A stretch of DNA of 64,000 bases from Spirosoma endbachense (GCF_010233585.1 NZ_CP045997.1:1413244-1477243); one strand, 5' to 3'. Counted from the first letter of the stretch, positions 26,200 to 35,334 are shown. Made by a program: numbers and translations. Notes: a model not told the origin generated them from the sequence alone.

Positions 26200-26562
26200 A
26201 TGGCAAATCAACATTCGCAAACAACCGGTTCGTCGGCTACAACCCTGCTTGATGCTACAGTAGCAGCTTTTGATCAGGGCCAGGCAGCATCGCCCCAGGA
26301 AGGAATGTCGCTCATTACGGACTGGTTTTCATCGATTAAAACTAATCATTTCACCGGCGATCTGGTGGAGCCTCTTACTCACCTTCACGATGAGTTAAAA
26401 ACGGGAGAGCCGAGTCCGCAGCGACTTCAGCAATTATTGAACGAACTGGCCGATAAGACCGACAAAGCAGCTCCGAAAGCTGAAGGCGATCTACAATCCC
26501 GCTTACAGACACTGGCTACGGCGCTTCGCAACTTTGCCGGACAGATTTCAACGGCGGTATAA
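26200..26562 (+). CDS. Tandem paralogue 4 of 8: small helical protein, unknown family
   Basis: The 120-residue relative begins with a Ser/Thr/Gln-rich head (MANQHSQTTGSSATT) and then the family pattern: LLDATVAAFDQG, SPQEGMSLITDWFSSI, LTHLHDELKTGEPSPQRLQQLLNELADKTDKAA and the closing LATALRNFAGQIST. No Cys, no signal peptide. It follows the weak terminator, and the next paralogue starts 91 bases further on, so it may carry its own promoter. Confidence 0.8.
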   Translation: MANQHSQTTGSSATTLLDATVAAFDQGQAASPQEGMSLITDWFSSIKTNHFTGDLVEPLTHLHDELKTGEPSPQRLQQLLNELADKTDKAAPKAEGDLQSRLQTLATALRNFAGQISTAV

Positions 26563-26653
26563 ATAATGGTCAGGAGTCATAACGTTCCAGCGTTAGTAAC
26601 TGCGCCCAGTGACTTTATGACCCGACAACTCACTAATCTAATCACTTACGTTT

Positions 26654-26992
26654 ATGGCTTCACACGCATTGGATCAGCGGCTGTTTGATCAGACAGTTGG
26701 GGCGTTTGGGGATGGAACGGAAACATCTCCTGCCGATGGCGTCCAACTTATTAATGGATGGCTGAAAGTCATTGAAGGAAATATAAGTGCCGAAATTATT
26801 GAAGGAAAGCTAAAGGAACTACGGAGTGAGCTACAGTTCACTAATCCAGATGCTGACCGTATTCGTGCATTACTGTTTAGCCTTGCCGATCACACGTCGC
26901 AGGTGGCGCAGGGATCGAATATTCATGAACAAACGTCTGGTAAGCTGGAAAACGTGGCAACCTCGCTCCGAAAGCTGGCTGCACAACTATAA
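26654..26992 (+). CDS. Tandem paralogue 5 of 8: small helical protein, unknown family
   Basis: The 112-residue relative is close to the consensus: LFDQTVGAFGDG, SPADGVQLINGWLKVI, LKELRSELQFTNPDADRIRALLFSLADHTSQVAQ and a last helix LRKLAAQL. Its second loop (N-P-D-A-D-R-I) and helix 3 resemble those of paralogue 6, so the two look like a recent duplication pair. It has no Cys and no signal peptide. Confidence 0.8.
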   Translation: MASHALDQRLFDQTVGAFGDGTETSPADGVQLINGWLKVIEGNISAEIIEGKLKELRSELQFTNPDADRIRALLFSLADHTSQVAQGSNIHEQTSGKLENVATSLRKLAAQL

Positions 26993-27098
26993 AAGTTTAC
27001 GGTTTATTGGAATTCGGTTTATGGCTGGCTCCAATGTAACGGAAGCATTAATGGGAAACTATAAACCGAATTTCACAGACTACAAACCACAAACGCAA

Positions 27099-27443
27099 AT
27101 GGGATCGAACATACTGGAAGAACGAATGCTGCAGGACACGCTCGGAACGCTTCGCCACGAGAATGAGTCGACTATTTCGCCAGCTCAGGGCGTGATGCTC
27201 ATTGATGGCTGGCTACAGGCCTTACAGGGTGATCCGAATTTAAATCAGCTTGAGGCTGAATTGAACGAGCTTCGTGTCGAATTACAGAGTGCTCAGCCGA
27301 ACGATCAGCGCATTCGTGAATTAATGCTCAGTCTGGCCGATAAAACCCAGAGCGTTGCCGAAGGGCCATATGCCGAAGGAACCTGGACGGGCGGTCTGGA
27401 AAGCTTGTCAAAAATTCTACGAAGCTTTGGAAATAAACTGTAA
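27099..27443 (+). CDS. Tandem paralogue 6 of 8: small helical protein, unknown family
   Basis: With the ATG at 27099 the product has 114 residues, equal to its siblings, with the domain LEERMLQDTLGTL, SPAQGVMLIDGWLQAL, LNELRVELQSAQPNDQRIRELMLSLADKTQSVAE and the last helix SKILRSFGNKL. In-frame Mets at 27021 and 27051 would add 26 or 16 residues (MAGSNVTEALMGNYKPN...), not matching any sibling head; the longer frame also overlaps the end of paralogue 5. I prefer the shorter start, although an N-terminal extension cannot be excluded. Confidence 0.7.
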   Translation: MGSNILEERMLQDTLGTLRHENESTISPAQGVMLIDGWLQALQGDPNLNQLEAELNELRVELQSAQPNDQRIRELMLSLADKTQSVAEGPYAEGTWTGGLESLSKILRSFGNKL

Positions 27444-27506
27444 CGGATACCTGAATAGCTAGCCATTTATCCTTTTTACGACGTACAAAACCTAATTCAC
27501 TACATT

Positions 27507-27854
27507 ATGGAAACGCAAACCACACTCGAGCATCGGATGCTCACTGATACACTGGGCGCATTTGGCGAAGGGATTACAACCATTCTTTCGGCTGAGCGAG
27601 GTATCCTTTTGCTGGAAGGCTGGCTAAATGCATTGCGGGGCGATGTTGGCGCAGAACGTATTCTGGCTGAACTGGGCGAGCTACGCGATCACCTTAAATC
27701 AGAACAGTACGACAGCGATAAAATCCGGCATTTGCTCCTGAGTTTAGCCAGTCATACAACGGCTCTTTCGCATGAACCAAGTGTTGATCAGGTAACCGCT
27801 GGCCAGTTGAAGCAATTAGTAAATGCATTACGAAACTTTAGCAGTCAACTCTAA
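27507..27854 (+). CDS. Tandem paralogue 7 of 8: small helical protein, unknown family
   Basis: The 115-residue relative has EHRMLTDTLGAFGEG, GILLLEGWLNALRGD, LAELGELRDHLKSEQYDSDKIRHLLLSLASHTTALS and the end VNALRNFSSQL. The G-I-x-L-L-E-x-W variant of the signature is present, in which Ser-Ala-Glu-Arg replaces the usual Ser-Pro-x-Asp/Glu loop. One base separates its stop codon from the ATG of paralogue 8, so the two are translationally linked. Confidence 0.8.
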   Translation: METQTTLEHRMLTDTLGAFGEGITTILSAERGILLLEGWLNALRGDVGAERILAELGELRDHLKSEQYDSDKIRHLLLSLASHTTALSHEPSVDQVTAGQLKQLVNALRNFSSQL

Positions 27855-27855
27855 T

Positions 27856-28206
27856 ATGCTATCACACGAAGAATCAACCGATCTGCTCGATTCAACGATG
27901 AGTGTTTTGGGCACAGACTTTACAACATCGACACCACAGAGTGGCACGGGTGTTATTGACGAATGGCTGGTAGAACTCCGCAAAGCCGAAAATGCTACCG
28001 AAATCACAACTACGCTCGAACAGGTAAAAACCGAGCTGGAAAGTGGTCAGATTAACACCACTGAGTTGAGTCAGTTATTTAACCGGCTTGCAACCCAAAC
28101 CGTTGAATTTAGTACGCTGATGGGGTCTGAAGGTGATATTGCTCCCCGGCTCGAAGGCTTATCTTCGGCTCTTCGTTCACTGGCCGGGCAGTTGGGGAAT
28201 CAGTAA
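27856..28206 (+). CDS. Tandem paralogue 8 of 8: small helical protein, unknown family
   Basis: The 116-residue product is the last member: LLDSTMSVLGTDF, STPQSGTGVIDEWLVEL, LEQVKTELESGQINTTELSQLFNRLATQTVEFS and the end LSSALRSLAGQLGNQ. It has the most divergent signature (GTGVIDEWL instead of GVxLIDxWL). An in-frame Met 33 bases upstream lies inside the preceding gene; the ATG at 27856 directly after the preceding TAA matches the sibling lengths. Confidence 0.8.
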   Translation: MLSHEESTDLLDSTMSVLGTDFTTSTPQSGTGVIDEWLVELRKAENATEITTTLEQVKTELESGQINTTELSQLFNRLATQTVEFSTLMGSEGDIAPRLEGLSSALRSLAGQLGNQ

Positions 28207-28267
28207 TAAAATACGCTGGTTAATTTATTACTGACTATTAATTAACAGTCAGGTTATTCTGAATCAC

Positions 28268-28327
28268 AACAACAAAGGGAGCGTATGGACTAGTTGCGCA
28301 AATAGTCCATACGCTCCCTTTGTTGTT
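28268..28327. terminator. Strong 24-base-pair hairpin after the paralogue array
   Basis: A perfect stem (28268-28291 with 28304-28327) with a 12-base loop stands 61 bases after the last paralogue's stop. It is very stable, but no T-run follows (the sequence goes on GGGCAG). The 3' arm itself ends in TTTGTTGTT, which may take the place of the T-run. It separates the array from the sigma-factor gene. Confidence 0.65.
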
Positions 28328-28437
28328 GGGCAGTAATCTGTACAGTCAACAGAATTGTACACTGATTTTTCAAGCCAGTAGTTAGGCAAAACATGACTAA
28401 AAAATAAAAGTCAGCATAAATGATATTATTGTTGAGT

Positions 28438-28445
28438 TATATTTG
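28438..28445 (+). promoter_or_regulatory. Possible -7 box of the sigma-factor gene
   Basis: TATATTTG matches the Bacteroidota -7 consensus TAnnTTTG and lies in an A/T-rich leader 53 bases before the ATG of the ECF sigma gene. No TTG stands 17-23 bases upstream, so the promoter is incomplete by consensus. Confidence 0.3.
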
Positions 28446-28498
28446 TACAAATAATTATTTTTAAAGATATATTTATATTATTTCACGATAATAAAGGT

Positions 28499-29110
28499 AT
28501 GAATGTTGCGGACACTATCGATGATGCGCTGTTATGGGGCCAGTTTCAGCAAGGTGATCCTGTGGCTTTAGGGAAATTGATGACCAGAAACTATACAGCT
28601 CTGATTCGGTACGGTACCAAGTTTAACCGGGAAAAAGATGATATACGGGACTGCATTCAGGATATATTTGTTGATCTCTGGAACTGTCGCACAACCCTTA
28701 GTCGGTTAACTACCAGTCAGGTTCTGCCTTATCTGATGGCTATGTTACGTCGGCTGCTTCACAAAAAACACCTACTTCGCCAACGAGTCAGCTTAATCCC
28801 CATAGCTGATGAGTATGAAGATACAAGATTTACTATATTTTTTTCGCCTGAAGATCAGTTGATTGAGGATGAAAAGGCTCAAACTAATACACAACACATC
28901 CAGCAATTAATAAATCAATTACCACCACGGGCTAAGGAAGCTATCTATCTCCGATTCTATCACAATATTGATCGTCCCTCGATTGCTCAAATCATGGGTA
29001 TATCTGAGCAGTCAGTTTCAAATTTGTTTCAAACCACGTTTCGCCAACTCCGTCATAAGGTCAGCGCCGAAATTTTCTGGTTGCTCCTGCTGCTACCGCT
29101 AATAGGTTGA
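28499..29110 (+). CDS. ECF-type RNA polymerase sigma factor
   Basis: The 203-residue protein has sigma-70 region 2 (about 25-95; DDIRDCIQDIFVDLWNCR, where the -10 recognition helix lies) and region 4 with a helix-turn-helix (about 135-190; LPPRAKEAIYLRFYHNIDRPSIAQIMGISEQSVSNLFQTTFRQLR). Region 3 is absent, as expected for the ECF group. The last 12 residues (IFWLLLLLPLIG) are hydrophobic, an unusual tail that could contact the membrane or the anti-sigma factor. It is followed after 76 bases by a FecR gene and then SusC/SusD, the standard setting for substrate-induced signalling from the outer membrane. Confidence 0.9.
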   Translation: MNVADTIDDALLWGQFQQGDPVALGKLMTRNYTALIRYGTKFNREKDDIRDCIQDIFVDLWNCRTTLSRLTTSQVLPYLMAMLRRLLHKKHLLRQRVSLIPIADEYEDTRFTIFFSPEDQLIEDEKAQTNTQHIQQLINQLPPRAKEAIYLRFYHNIDRPSIAQIMGISEQSVSNLFQTTFRQLRHKVSAEIFWLLLLLPLIG

Positions 29111-29186
29111 TGCCGCGTAGCCGAAAAACAAAAAAAGTTTAATTAGAAACAGTATCTGCAACGAGTTTATCGCTATCAGGATATGA

Positions 29187-30305
29187 ATGCTGTTCAATAT
29201 GCCTGACTACGAATTATTCACAGTTGACGATTTTTTATTTGATCCGTATTTCCAGGACTGGATCAAAAATCCCACTCCTGCCAACGAATTTTTTTGGGAG
29301 GAATGGTTAGCGCACCACACTGATCGAACGGCCGATCTAAAACTGGCTCGCCAACTGGTTTTAAGTTTACACATCGAGCAACCTATTGTTAGTCAGGATC
29401 AGATTCAGGAAGATGTGCAGCGGATGCTCCACAGAATCGACCGGCAAGAGACGCATAAGCCGTTTCAACGCATAACCCGTTCATTTTTGTCATGGAGGGC
29501 TGTAGCGGCTGCCGTGCTGCTCCTGACAGGAATAGGAGGGTGGTGGCTTAATCAGTCAAAACACCAATTCCTGTCAGGAACGGAGCCGGTTGCGTCGAAA
29601 CAGTTACCCCGTCGTATAGAGGTTAAACGAAATGATACGCAGCAGCCAGTGCGGGTAGTATTGCCCGATGGAAGTGAGGTAGCGCTTTCTCCCAAATCCT
29701 CACTTGCTTATCCGAGCGTTTTCGCCGATTCAAGCCGTGAAGTTACCCTGACCGGAGAAGCATTCTTTACCATTGTCAAAAATCCAGCACATCCTTTTTT
29801 GGTCTATGCTGATCAGATCGTTACCCGTGTATTGGGAACTAGTTTTCGGGTTCGGGCTTACCCTGAAGATTGCCAGTTAACGGTTGCCGTTCGTACTGGT
29901 AAAGTAGCTGTGTATGCAAATACGGACCATGCAGGATCGCATCAAGCCTCTTTTATGGATAAACGCGTCATTTCATTAACTCCTAACCAGCAGGTTGAAT
30001 TTTCGAAAGTCAATGCTGAATTCAAAAAAATGTTGGTAGAAAAACCGGCCGTAGTAGATCACAGCCTTAAAACCAGCGATTTTGAATTCGATGAAACGCC
30101 TGTCGGTACGGTACTCCAACGCTTCGAACAAGCCTATGGCATCGCCATTATTTACGATTCGGATCTGATGCGAGACTGCGCACTGACTGCTTCTCTTGCC
30201 GATGAAACAATGAATGAACAATTGGCTATCATTTGTAAAGGTATTGGCGCTACGTATGAGATTATCGACGGTAAGATTGTCATTCATTCAACCGGATGCC
30301 AATAA
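29187..30305 (+). CDS. FecR-family anti-sigma factor
   Basis: The 372-residue protein has a cytoplasmic N-terminal segment (about 1-100, FFWEEWLAHH), one membrane helix (about 103-122; WRAVAAAVLLLTGIGGWW), a FecR periplasmic domain (about 150-245; VVLPDGSEVALSPKSSLAYP, VTLTGEAFFTIVKNPAHPF, VLGTSFRVRAYP) and a C-terminal DUF4974 domain (about 295-370) that resembles the STN fold. It should hold the upstream sigma factor at the membrane and release it when the SusC STN domain signals bound substrate. A Met at 29199 is an alternative start. A terminator follows, so SusC has its own promoter. Confidence 0.9.
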   Translation: MLFNMPDYELFTVDDFLFDPYFQDWIKNPTPANEFFWEEWLAHHTDRTADLKLARQLVLSLHIEQPIVSQDQIQEDVQRMLHRIDRQETHKPFQRITRSFLSWRAVAAAVLLLTGIGGWWLNQSKHQFLSGTEPVASKQLPRRIEVKRNDTQQPVRVVLPDGSEVALSPKSSLAYPSVFADSSREVTLTGEAFFTIVKNPAHPFLVYADQIVTRVLGTSFRVRAYPEDCQLTVAVRTGKVAVYANTDHAGSHQASFMDKRVISLTPNQQVEFSKVNAEFKKMLVEKPAVVDHSLKTSDFEFDETPVGTVLQRFEQAYGIAIIYDSDLMRDCALTASLADETMNEQLAIICKGIGATYEIIDGKIVIHSTGCQ

Positions 30306-30393
30306 ACAGGAACTACCGATTTACAGACTGTATCTATTCTTAACCTTTTATCTGTGAGCTGCCTATGGTGTAAACTAATTCCTTTTAAGCAGT

Positions 30394-30428
30394 AAAGCCG
30401 ATAGTGCGGCCAGGCACTATCGGCTTTT
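30394..30428 (+). terminator. Rho-independent terminator after fecR
   Basis: A perfect 14-base-pair stem (30394-30407 with 30414-30427) with a 6-base loop; the right arm ends in TTTT. It separates the sigma/anti-sigma unit from the transport unit. Confidence 0.85.
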
Positions 30429-30435
30429 GAAATCC

Positions 30436-30479
30436 CCTCTATGTTCTCAGTCAGAGCATCCATTTACATGGATGAGAGG
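30436..30479 (+). promoter_or_regulatory. Hairpin in the susC leader
   Basis: A 7-base stem (30457-30463 with 30468-30474, TTAC loop) is enclosed by a short outer stem CCTCT/AGAGG (30436-30440 with 30475-30479). It lies 40 bases before the susC ATG and could affect the leader mRNA. Nothing more can be read from it. Confidence 0.25.
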
Positions 30480-30518
30480 AATCTTTTTGGTTTAACTAGT
30501 TAAAACCTCGTAAAACTA

Positions 30519-33500
30519 ATGAAAAAAACGCTACTGTTTACGCTTATGAAAATCACTGCCATTCAACTCACTGTGGCGTTGGTATTCAGTGCTGTTAGCT
30601 TCGGCGCCGACGTTAATGCGCAGGATCTTCTCGAACGGCGAATAAATGTAAAAATTGAGCAAACCCGGCTTAATAAAGCCCTGAAGCAGTTGAGTCAATT
30701 AGCTGACGTAAAGTTTGTTTTCAATTCAAAGGTTATTCATGCCGAAGATCGCATTTCAATCATCGCAACCAATGAACGGCTGGCCGATTTACTGACACGC
30801 TTGCTTAAGCCCAGAAATGTACAGTTTGAAGTATCGGGAAAGCAAATTATTTTTTCTCGAATACAGCCCGAAGCATCGCTCGAAATCACTGATCATCTTG
30901 CTGGTAGCCAATCGATTGGGCCGATGGATATGACCGTTACTGGCTCTGTTAAAGATGAAAAAGGAGCGGGTTTGCCAGGCGTTAGTATTGTCGTGAAAAA
31001 TACGAAGCGGGGAACAAGTTCGGATGCTAATGGAAACTATCGTATTGATGTTCCCGATGCCAGTGCTGTGCTGGTATTTAGTTTTGTAGGATACCAAAAG
31101 AAAGAAGTAATAGTTGGTAATCAAACCAGTTTAACGACAATGTTAGTGCCTGGTGATCAGGCGCTCAACGAAGTGGTCGTGGTTGGCTACGGAACGGTTC
31201 GAAAATCAGATTTAACGGGCTCCGTATCATCGGTCGGTTCTGAAAAAATCAATCAGGTTCCCGTAACCAGCTTAGCCAGTACGTTACAGGGCCAGGCGGC
31301 AGGCGTTCAGGTCAATCAAAAATCGGGGCAACCGGGTGAAGCGATGATCATTCGGGTGAGGGGCGCTAATTCGATTACGGGTGGAAACGATCCGCTCTAC
31401 GTGATCGATGGAATGCCACTCGACGGAGTCGGGTCTGATCTGAATCAAGGTGATATTCAATCGATAGAAATCCTTAAAGATGCTTCGGCAACAGCCATCT
31501 ACGGTTCCAGGGGAGCCAATGGTGTTGTTTTGATTACTACGAAACGAGGTGGTCAGAACAAAGCATCTGTCAGTTATCAGGGGTACTACAGCGTACAGAG
31601 CCTTCGTAAGAAAATTGATCTGCTCAATGCCACCGAATACGCTCAAATGGTGAATGAAACGGCCCAAAATGATGGGAAAGCGCCTGTTTATACGGATAAT
31701 CAGATTCGGGGATTTGGTCAGGGAACCGACTGGCAGGATCAGGCGTACCGTAAGGCACCCATGATGAGCCATCAACTGTCTGTTACTGGCGGCAATGACA
31801 AGACAAAATACTATGCCTCCCTTAATTACCTCGATCAGGATGGTATTGTCCGAAATTCTGGTTTTAAACGGCTATCCTTTCGGATTAATGGCGACCAGAC
31901 ACTGGGAACGCGGGGTAGATTAAGTACAGCGTTGGCCGTTACCCAGGCTAAAACGGCCAATACGTATGTTAATTCGGAATTGGGAGTTCCCTTTACAGCC
32001 CTGGTTATGTCGCCCATCAGTGGTATTTATGAAGCGGATGGGAAAACGTATACCCGCTTTACGGGTGTTCAATGGGGAGGCTCAAATCCGGTTGGTCTGG
32101 CTAACGATTATTACAATCGCAATACAGACAATCGGGTAGTTGGCAGCATCGATTTTCGGTATGATCTGGGAAAAGGATTAGGTATTCGCATTAATACGGG
32201 TGTCGATGCGGGCGTCAGTAAATCCGATAATTTCGCACCCTCAACAATTACAATTGGTCAGCCGGGGGGGAGCGCATTAAAATCATTTGGGTACCGGGCT
32301 ACCATTGTCAATGAAGATTTATTGACCTATGCTAAAACAGTTGGTATTCACGGCATCGATGCTGTAGCCGGATTTACGTATCAGGTCAATCAGTCGGATG
32401 GATTGTCGGGTAGTTCAAATACATTTACGAGTGACCTGCTGCTTAACAACTCCCTTCAATCGGGCGCAAAGTTCAGTGCACCATCCAGTTACTCGAGCCA
32501 GTATAAGCTGATTTCGTATTTGGGTCGGGTAAACTATTCACTCTTAAATCGCTATCTGCTTACGCTGACCGGGCGGTACGATGGCTCCTCTAAATTTGGC
32601 GAAAACCATAAGTTTGCTTTTTTCCCATCGGCGGCCTTTGCCTGGCGCTTATCCGATGAAGCCTTTCTACAACCGATCAAATCCATTTCTGATCTAAAAC
32701 TTCGCCTAAGTTATGGTAGCTCTGGTAATCAGGCAATTTCGCCTTATCAGACACTGTCGCAGCTAAGCGTGGTCAGCCCAACTTTCGACGGGAAACAAAC
32801 CGTTGGATTTATACAGGGTTCATTGGCGAATAAAGATTTAAAATGGGAAACAACCCATCAGTTTGATGCAGGTGTCGATGTCGGCTTTATGAATGGACGG
32901 ATAGCCCTGACGGCTGATTACTACATTAAGAATACGAAAGATTTATTATTACAAGCCACACTTCCTACGTCGTCAGGATTCAGGTCTGCATTAAGGAATG
33001 TAGGTGAAATTCAGAATAAAGGGCTTGAGTTGCAGTTATCGACCAAAAATTTGGTTGGCACTCTCAAGTGGACGTCCACGCTGACCATGAATTTTAACCG
33101 AGCTAAGGTCATTGATTTAGGTAAAGATGCACAGGGCAATGCCATTACCCGGCTCGAAGTGAGTAACGTCGCCGGTGGAAACTGGTTTCCATTGATCCTA
33201 GGCCAGTCTCCTTTTCAACTATGGGGATATAAAATTGACGGCGTTTATCAAACGAACGATGAAGCCGTTGCCAATGGCGAACCGGCCAAGCGTGCAGGCG
33301 ATTACCGGTTTCAGGATAGCAACAACGATGGTGTTGTGAGTGACCAGGATCGGATGACGCTAAGCAAGCTGCAGCCTAAATTTACTTTTGGGTTTAATCA
33401 CAACTTGTCCTATAAAAACTTTACGCTGAGCTTCCTGCTGGTAGGCACCTACGGAAATGATATCGTAAACGAGTTCAGCAAATATTATAATGCAGTAAAT

Positions 33501-33866
33501 GGCAGCTGGAATGTTCGCCAGGAAGCCTGGGAAAATCGCTGGACTGGGCCTGGTACCAGTAACACATATGGACGGGCGGTTTCCACTAATAATTTCGGCG
33601 ATCCTACGTCCAAATGGGTAGAGCCGGGCTCTTATCTGCGCCTGCGCGATATAACCTTCGCTTATAACCTATCCCAGCCTTTACTTCAGCGAATTAAACT
33701 TCAGCAGTTGCAGGTGTACGTAAGCGCCCAGAATCAGTTGACCATTACAAAGTTTCCTCACTATGATCCCGAAGCATCCTGGAATAGCTCCGTTGTCAAT
33801 GGATGGGACCGTGGCGTTTACCCGTCAATGAAGTCAATAACTATTGGCCTGAAAACCACTTTCTAA
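30519..33866 (+). CDS. SusC/RagA-family TonB-dependent transporter with STN signalling domain
   Basis: The 1115-residue protein has a signal peptide (about 1-34), an STN (secretin/TonB short N-terminal) domain (about 42-115; NVKIEQTRLNKALKQLSQ), a carboxypeptidase-regulatory-like domain (about 140-215; VTGSVKDEKGAGLPGVSIVVKN), a TonB plug (about 220-345; IIRVRGANSITGGNDPLYVIDG, ILKDASATAIYGSRGANGVVLITTKRG) and a large barrel ending SITIGLKTTF. The STN domain fits with the sigma/FecR pair encoded upstream: substrate binding would be relayed through STN to FecR. SusD follows after 19 bases. Confidence 0.95.
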   Translation: MKKTLLFTLMKITAIQLTVALVFSAVSFGADVNAQDLLERRINVKIEQTRLNKALKQLSQLADVKFVFNSKVIHAEDRISIIATNERLADLLTRLLKPRNVQFEVSGKQIIFSRIQPEASLEITDHLAGSQSIGPMDMTVTGSVKDEKGAGLPGVSIVVKNTKRGTSSDANGNYRIDVPDASAVLVFSFVGYQKKEVIVGNQTSLTTMLVPGDQALNEVVVVGYGTVRKSDLTGSVSSVGSEKINQVPVTSLASTLQGQAAGVQVNQKSGQPGEAMIIRVRGANSITGGNDPLYVIDGMPLDGVGSDLNQGDIQSIEILKDASATAIYGSRGANGVVLITTKRGGQNKASVSYQGYYSVQSLRKKIDLLNATEYAQMVNETAQNDGKAPVYTDNQIRGFGQGTDWQDQAYRKAPMMSHQLSVTGGNDKTKYYASLNYLDQDGIVRNSGFKRLSFRINGDQTLGTRGRLSTALAVTQAKTANTYVNSELGVPFTALVMSPISGIYEADGKTYTRFTGVQWGGSNPVGLANDYYNRNTDNRVVGSIDFRYDLGKGLGIRINTGVDAGVSKSDNFAPSTITIGQPGGSALKSFGYRATIVNEDLLTYAKTVGIHGIDAVAGFTYQVNQSDGLSGSSNTFTSDLLLNNSLQSGAKFSAPSSYSSQYKLISYLGRVNYSLLNRYLLTLTGRYDGSSKFGENHKFAFFPSAAFAWRLSDEAFLQPIKSISDLKLRLSYGSSGNQAISPYQTLSQLSVVSPTFDGKQTVGFIQGSLANKDLKWETTHQFDAGVDVGFMNGRIALTADYYIKNTKDLLLQATLPTSSGFRSALRNVGEIQNKGLELQLSTKNLVGTLKWTSTLTMNFNRAKVIDLGKDAQGNAITRLEVSNVAGGNWFPLILGQSPFQLWGYKIDGVYQTNDEAVANGEPAKRAGDYRFQDSNNDGVVSDQDRMTLSKLQPKFTFGFNHNLSYKNFTLSFLLVGTYGNDIVNEFSKYYNAVNGSWNVRQEAWENRWTGPGTSNTYGRAVSTNNFGDPTSKWVEPGSYLRLRDITFAYNLSQPLLQRIKLQQLQVYVSAQNQLTITKFPHYDPEASWNSSVVNGWDRGVYPSMKSITIGLKTTF

Positions 33867-33885
33867 CCCACTATCCCTGTTAACC

Positions 33886-35334
33886 ATGAAACATAAATTA
33901 ATTATTTATACTATCTGCCTGGGGTTGATAGGAAGCGGTTGCGAGCAGGATCTGGTTGAAAAGCCGCTTAGTTTTATTTCGCCAGCCAATTTTTTTACAT
34001 CCAAAGATAGCTTCGAAGCAGCAGCAAACGGGCTGTATGCACAGCTACCCGCTTTATACGGAGGTGAAGCAGAGAAACCCAAAGAACTCTTTGCGGACTA
34101 TAACGACCAACCGTCGGCTACTGAAAATACGCTTCAAATCTGGCAGAATAATCCAGGTACTACATACTGGGCGTTCCGCAACACATGGCAAGGCTGGTAC
34201 CAGATGATTAGTAATGCCAATCAACTGCTCGAAAAACTACCGGCTGCGAGTTTTTTAACTGATGTGGATAGAAAGCGACTGGAAGGAGAAGCTAAAGCAT
34301 TACGTGGTTTTGCGTACTTTAATCTGGTACAGTTGTTTGGCGATGTACCACTGCGTACGCAAACGGTTCAATCATTTGATCAGGTAGCAATACCCCGGTC
34401 ACCCCAGAAGGATATTTATGCGCTTATTGTGGCCGATCTGATTACGGCAGAACAGCAATTACCCGAAACAGCAGCTCAGGGTCGCGTAAACAAATGGGTA
34501 GCAACAGCGTTGCTGGCAAAAGTATACCTGACAATGGCTGGGAATCCTCTGAATCAAACCGCCTTTTTCAAGGATGCCCGTGATAAAGCAATTGCCGTTA
34601 TAAATTCTGGTAAATATAGCCTGATCCCCGATTATGGTAAGGTATTCCATAATTCAGCTTATACATCAGAATCCATTTGGGAGATACTTTATAATGGAGT
34701 TGTTTCGGGGAATGATCGTCAAACAATAACGTATCCTGGTACTGGCTATAGTCCAATTCTTTTACCCACAATGGCCTTTGTGAATAGCTTTCCCAAAGGT
34801 GATCGCCGTAAGGATTGGGGAATTGTCACGACCACGAAAGATCAGGCTGACAATACACTTCGGCCTTACTACAACAAGTATGTTGATCCTGAATTTGTTA
34901 GTCAAAACCTAACCCCAACGGCAGTAGCCGGTAAATTAATTTACACGACGCCCATTTTTCGACTGGCTGAAATGTACCTGATTGCTGCTGAAGCTGAAAA
35001 CGAGCTGGCAGGTCCGACGTTGGCCTACAGCTTTATCAATACGATTCGGGAACGGGCACGCATCAACAAATCGGATCCGACTCAGGTGCCTGCTTTGGCT
35101 GGTCTGAGCAAAGATCAATTTCGGGAAGCTGTCTTTAATGAACGTCGGTGGGAGTTATATGCCGAAGATCAAGCCTGGTTCGATCTCAAGCGTACCAATA
35201 ACTTCGCTAAAGTGCAGCAGGCCCGGGGCGACAAATTGTCCGTACCAATTGGTAACTATAACAATACCTGGCTCATCCCGGATTTTGAAATTCAGAATAA
35301 CAATATTCCCCAAAATCCAACCTACGGTAAATAG
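33886..35334 (+). CDS. SusD/RagB-family nutrient-binding lipoprotein
   Basis: The 482-residue protein has a lipoprotein signal with probable lipidated Cys19 (GSGC), the SusD N-terminal region (LVEKPLSFISPANFFTSKDSFEAAANGLYA), the internal TPR-like helices (LEGEAKALRGFAYFNLVQLFGDVPL) and the SusD/RagB C-terminal region with FRLAEMYLIAAEAENE and FNERRWELYAEDQAWFDLKR. It is the surface-exposed partner of the preceding SusC. It and the beta-helix protein behind it define the substrate, most likely a glycan. Confidence 0.93.
   Translation: MKHKLIIYTICLGLIGSGCEQDLVEKPLSFISPANFFTSKDSFEAAANGLYAQLPALYGGEAEKPKELFADYNDQPSATENTLQIWQNNPGTTYWAFRNTWQGWYQMISNANQLLEKLPAASFLTDVDRKRLEGEAKALRGFAYFNLVQLFGDVPLRTQTVQSFDQVAIPRSPQKDIYALIVADLITAEQQLPETAAQGRVNKWVATALLAKVYLTMAGNPLNQTAFFKDARDKAIAVINSGKYSLIPDYGKVFHNSAYTSESIWEILYNGVVSGNDRQTITYPGTGYSPILLPTMAFVNSFPKGDRRKDWGIVTTTKDQADNTLRPYYNKYVDPEFVSQNLTPTAVAGKLIYTTPIFRLAEMYLIAAEAENELAGPTLAYSFINTIRERARINKSDPTQVPALAGLSKDQFREAVFNERRWELYAEDQAWFDLKRTNNFAKVQQARGDKLSVPIGNYNNTWLIPDFEIQNNNIPQNPTYGK

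Noticed and set aside
27021..27098. Longer start for the sixth paralogue
   Set aside because: The added residues match none of the siblings; the ATG at 27099 restores the common length.
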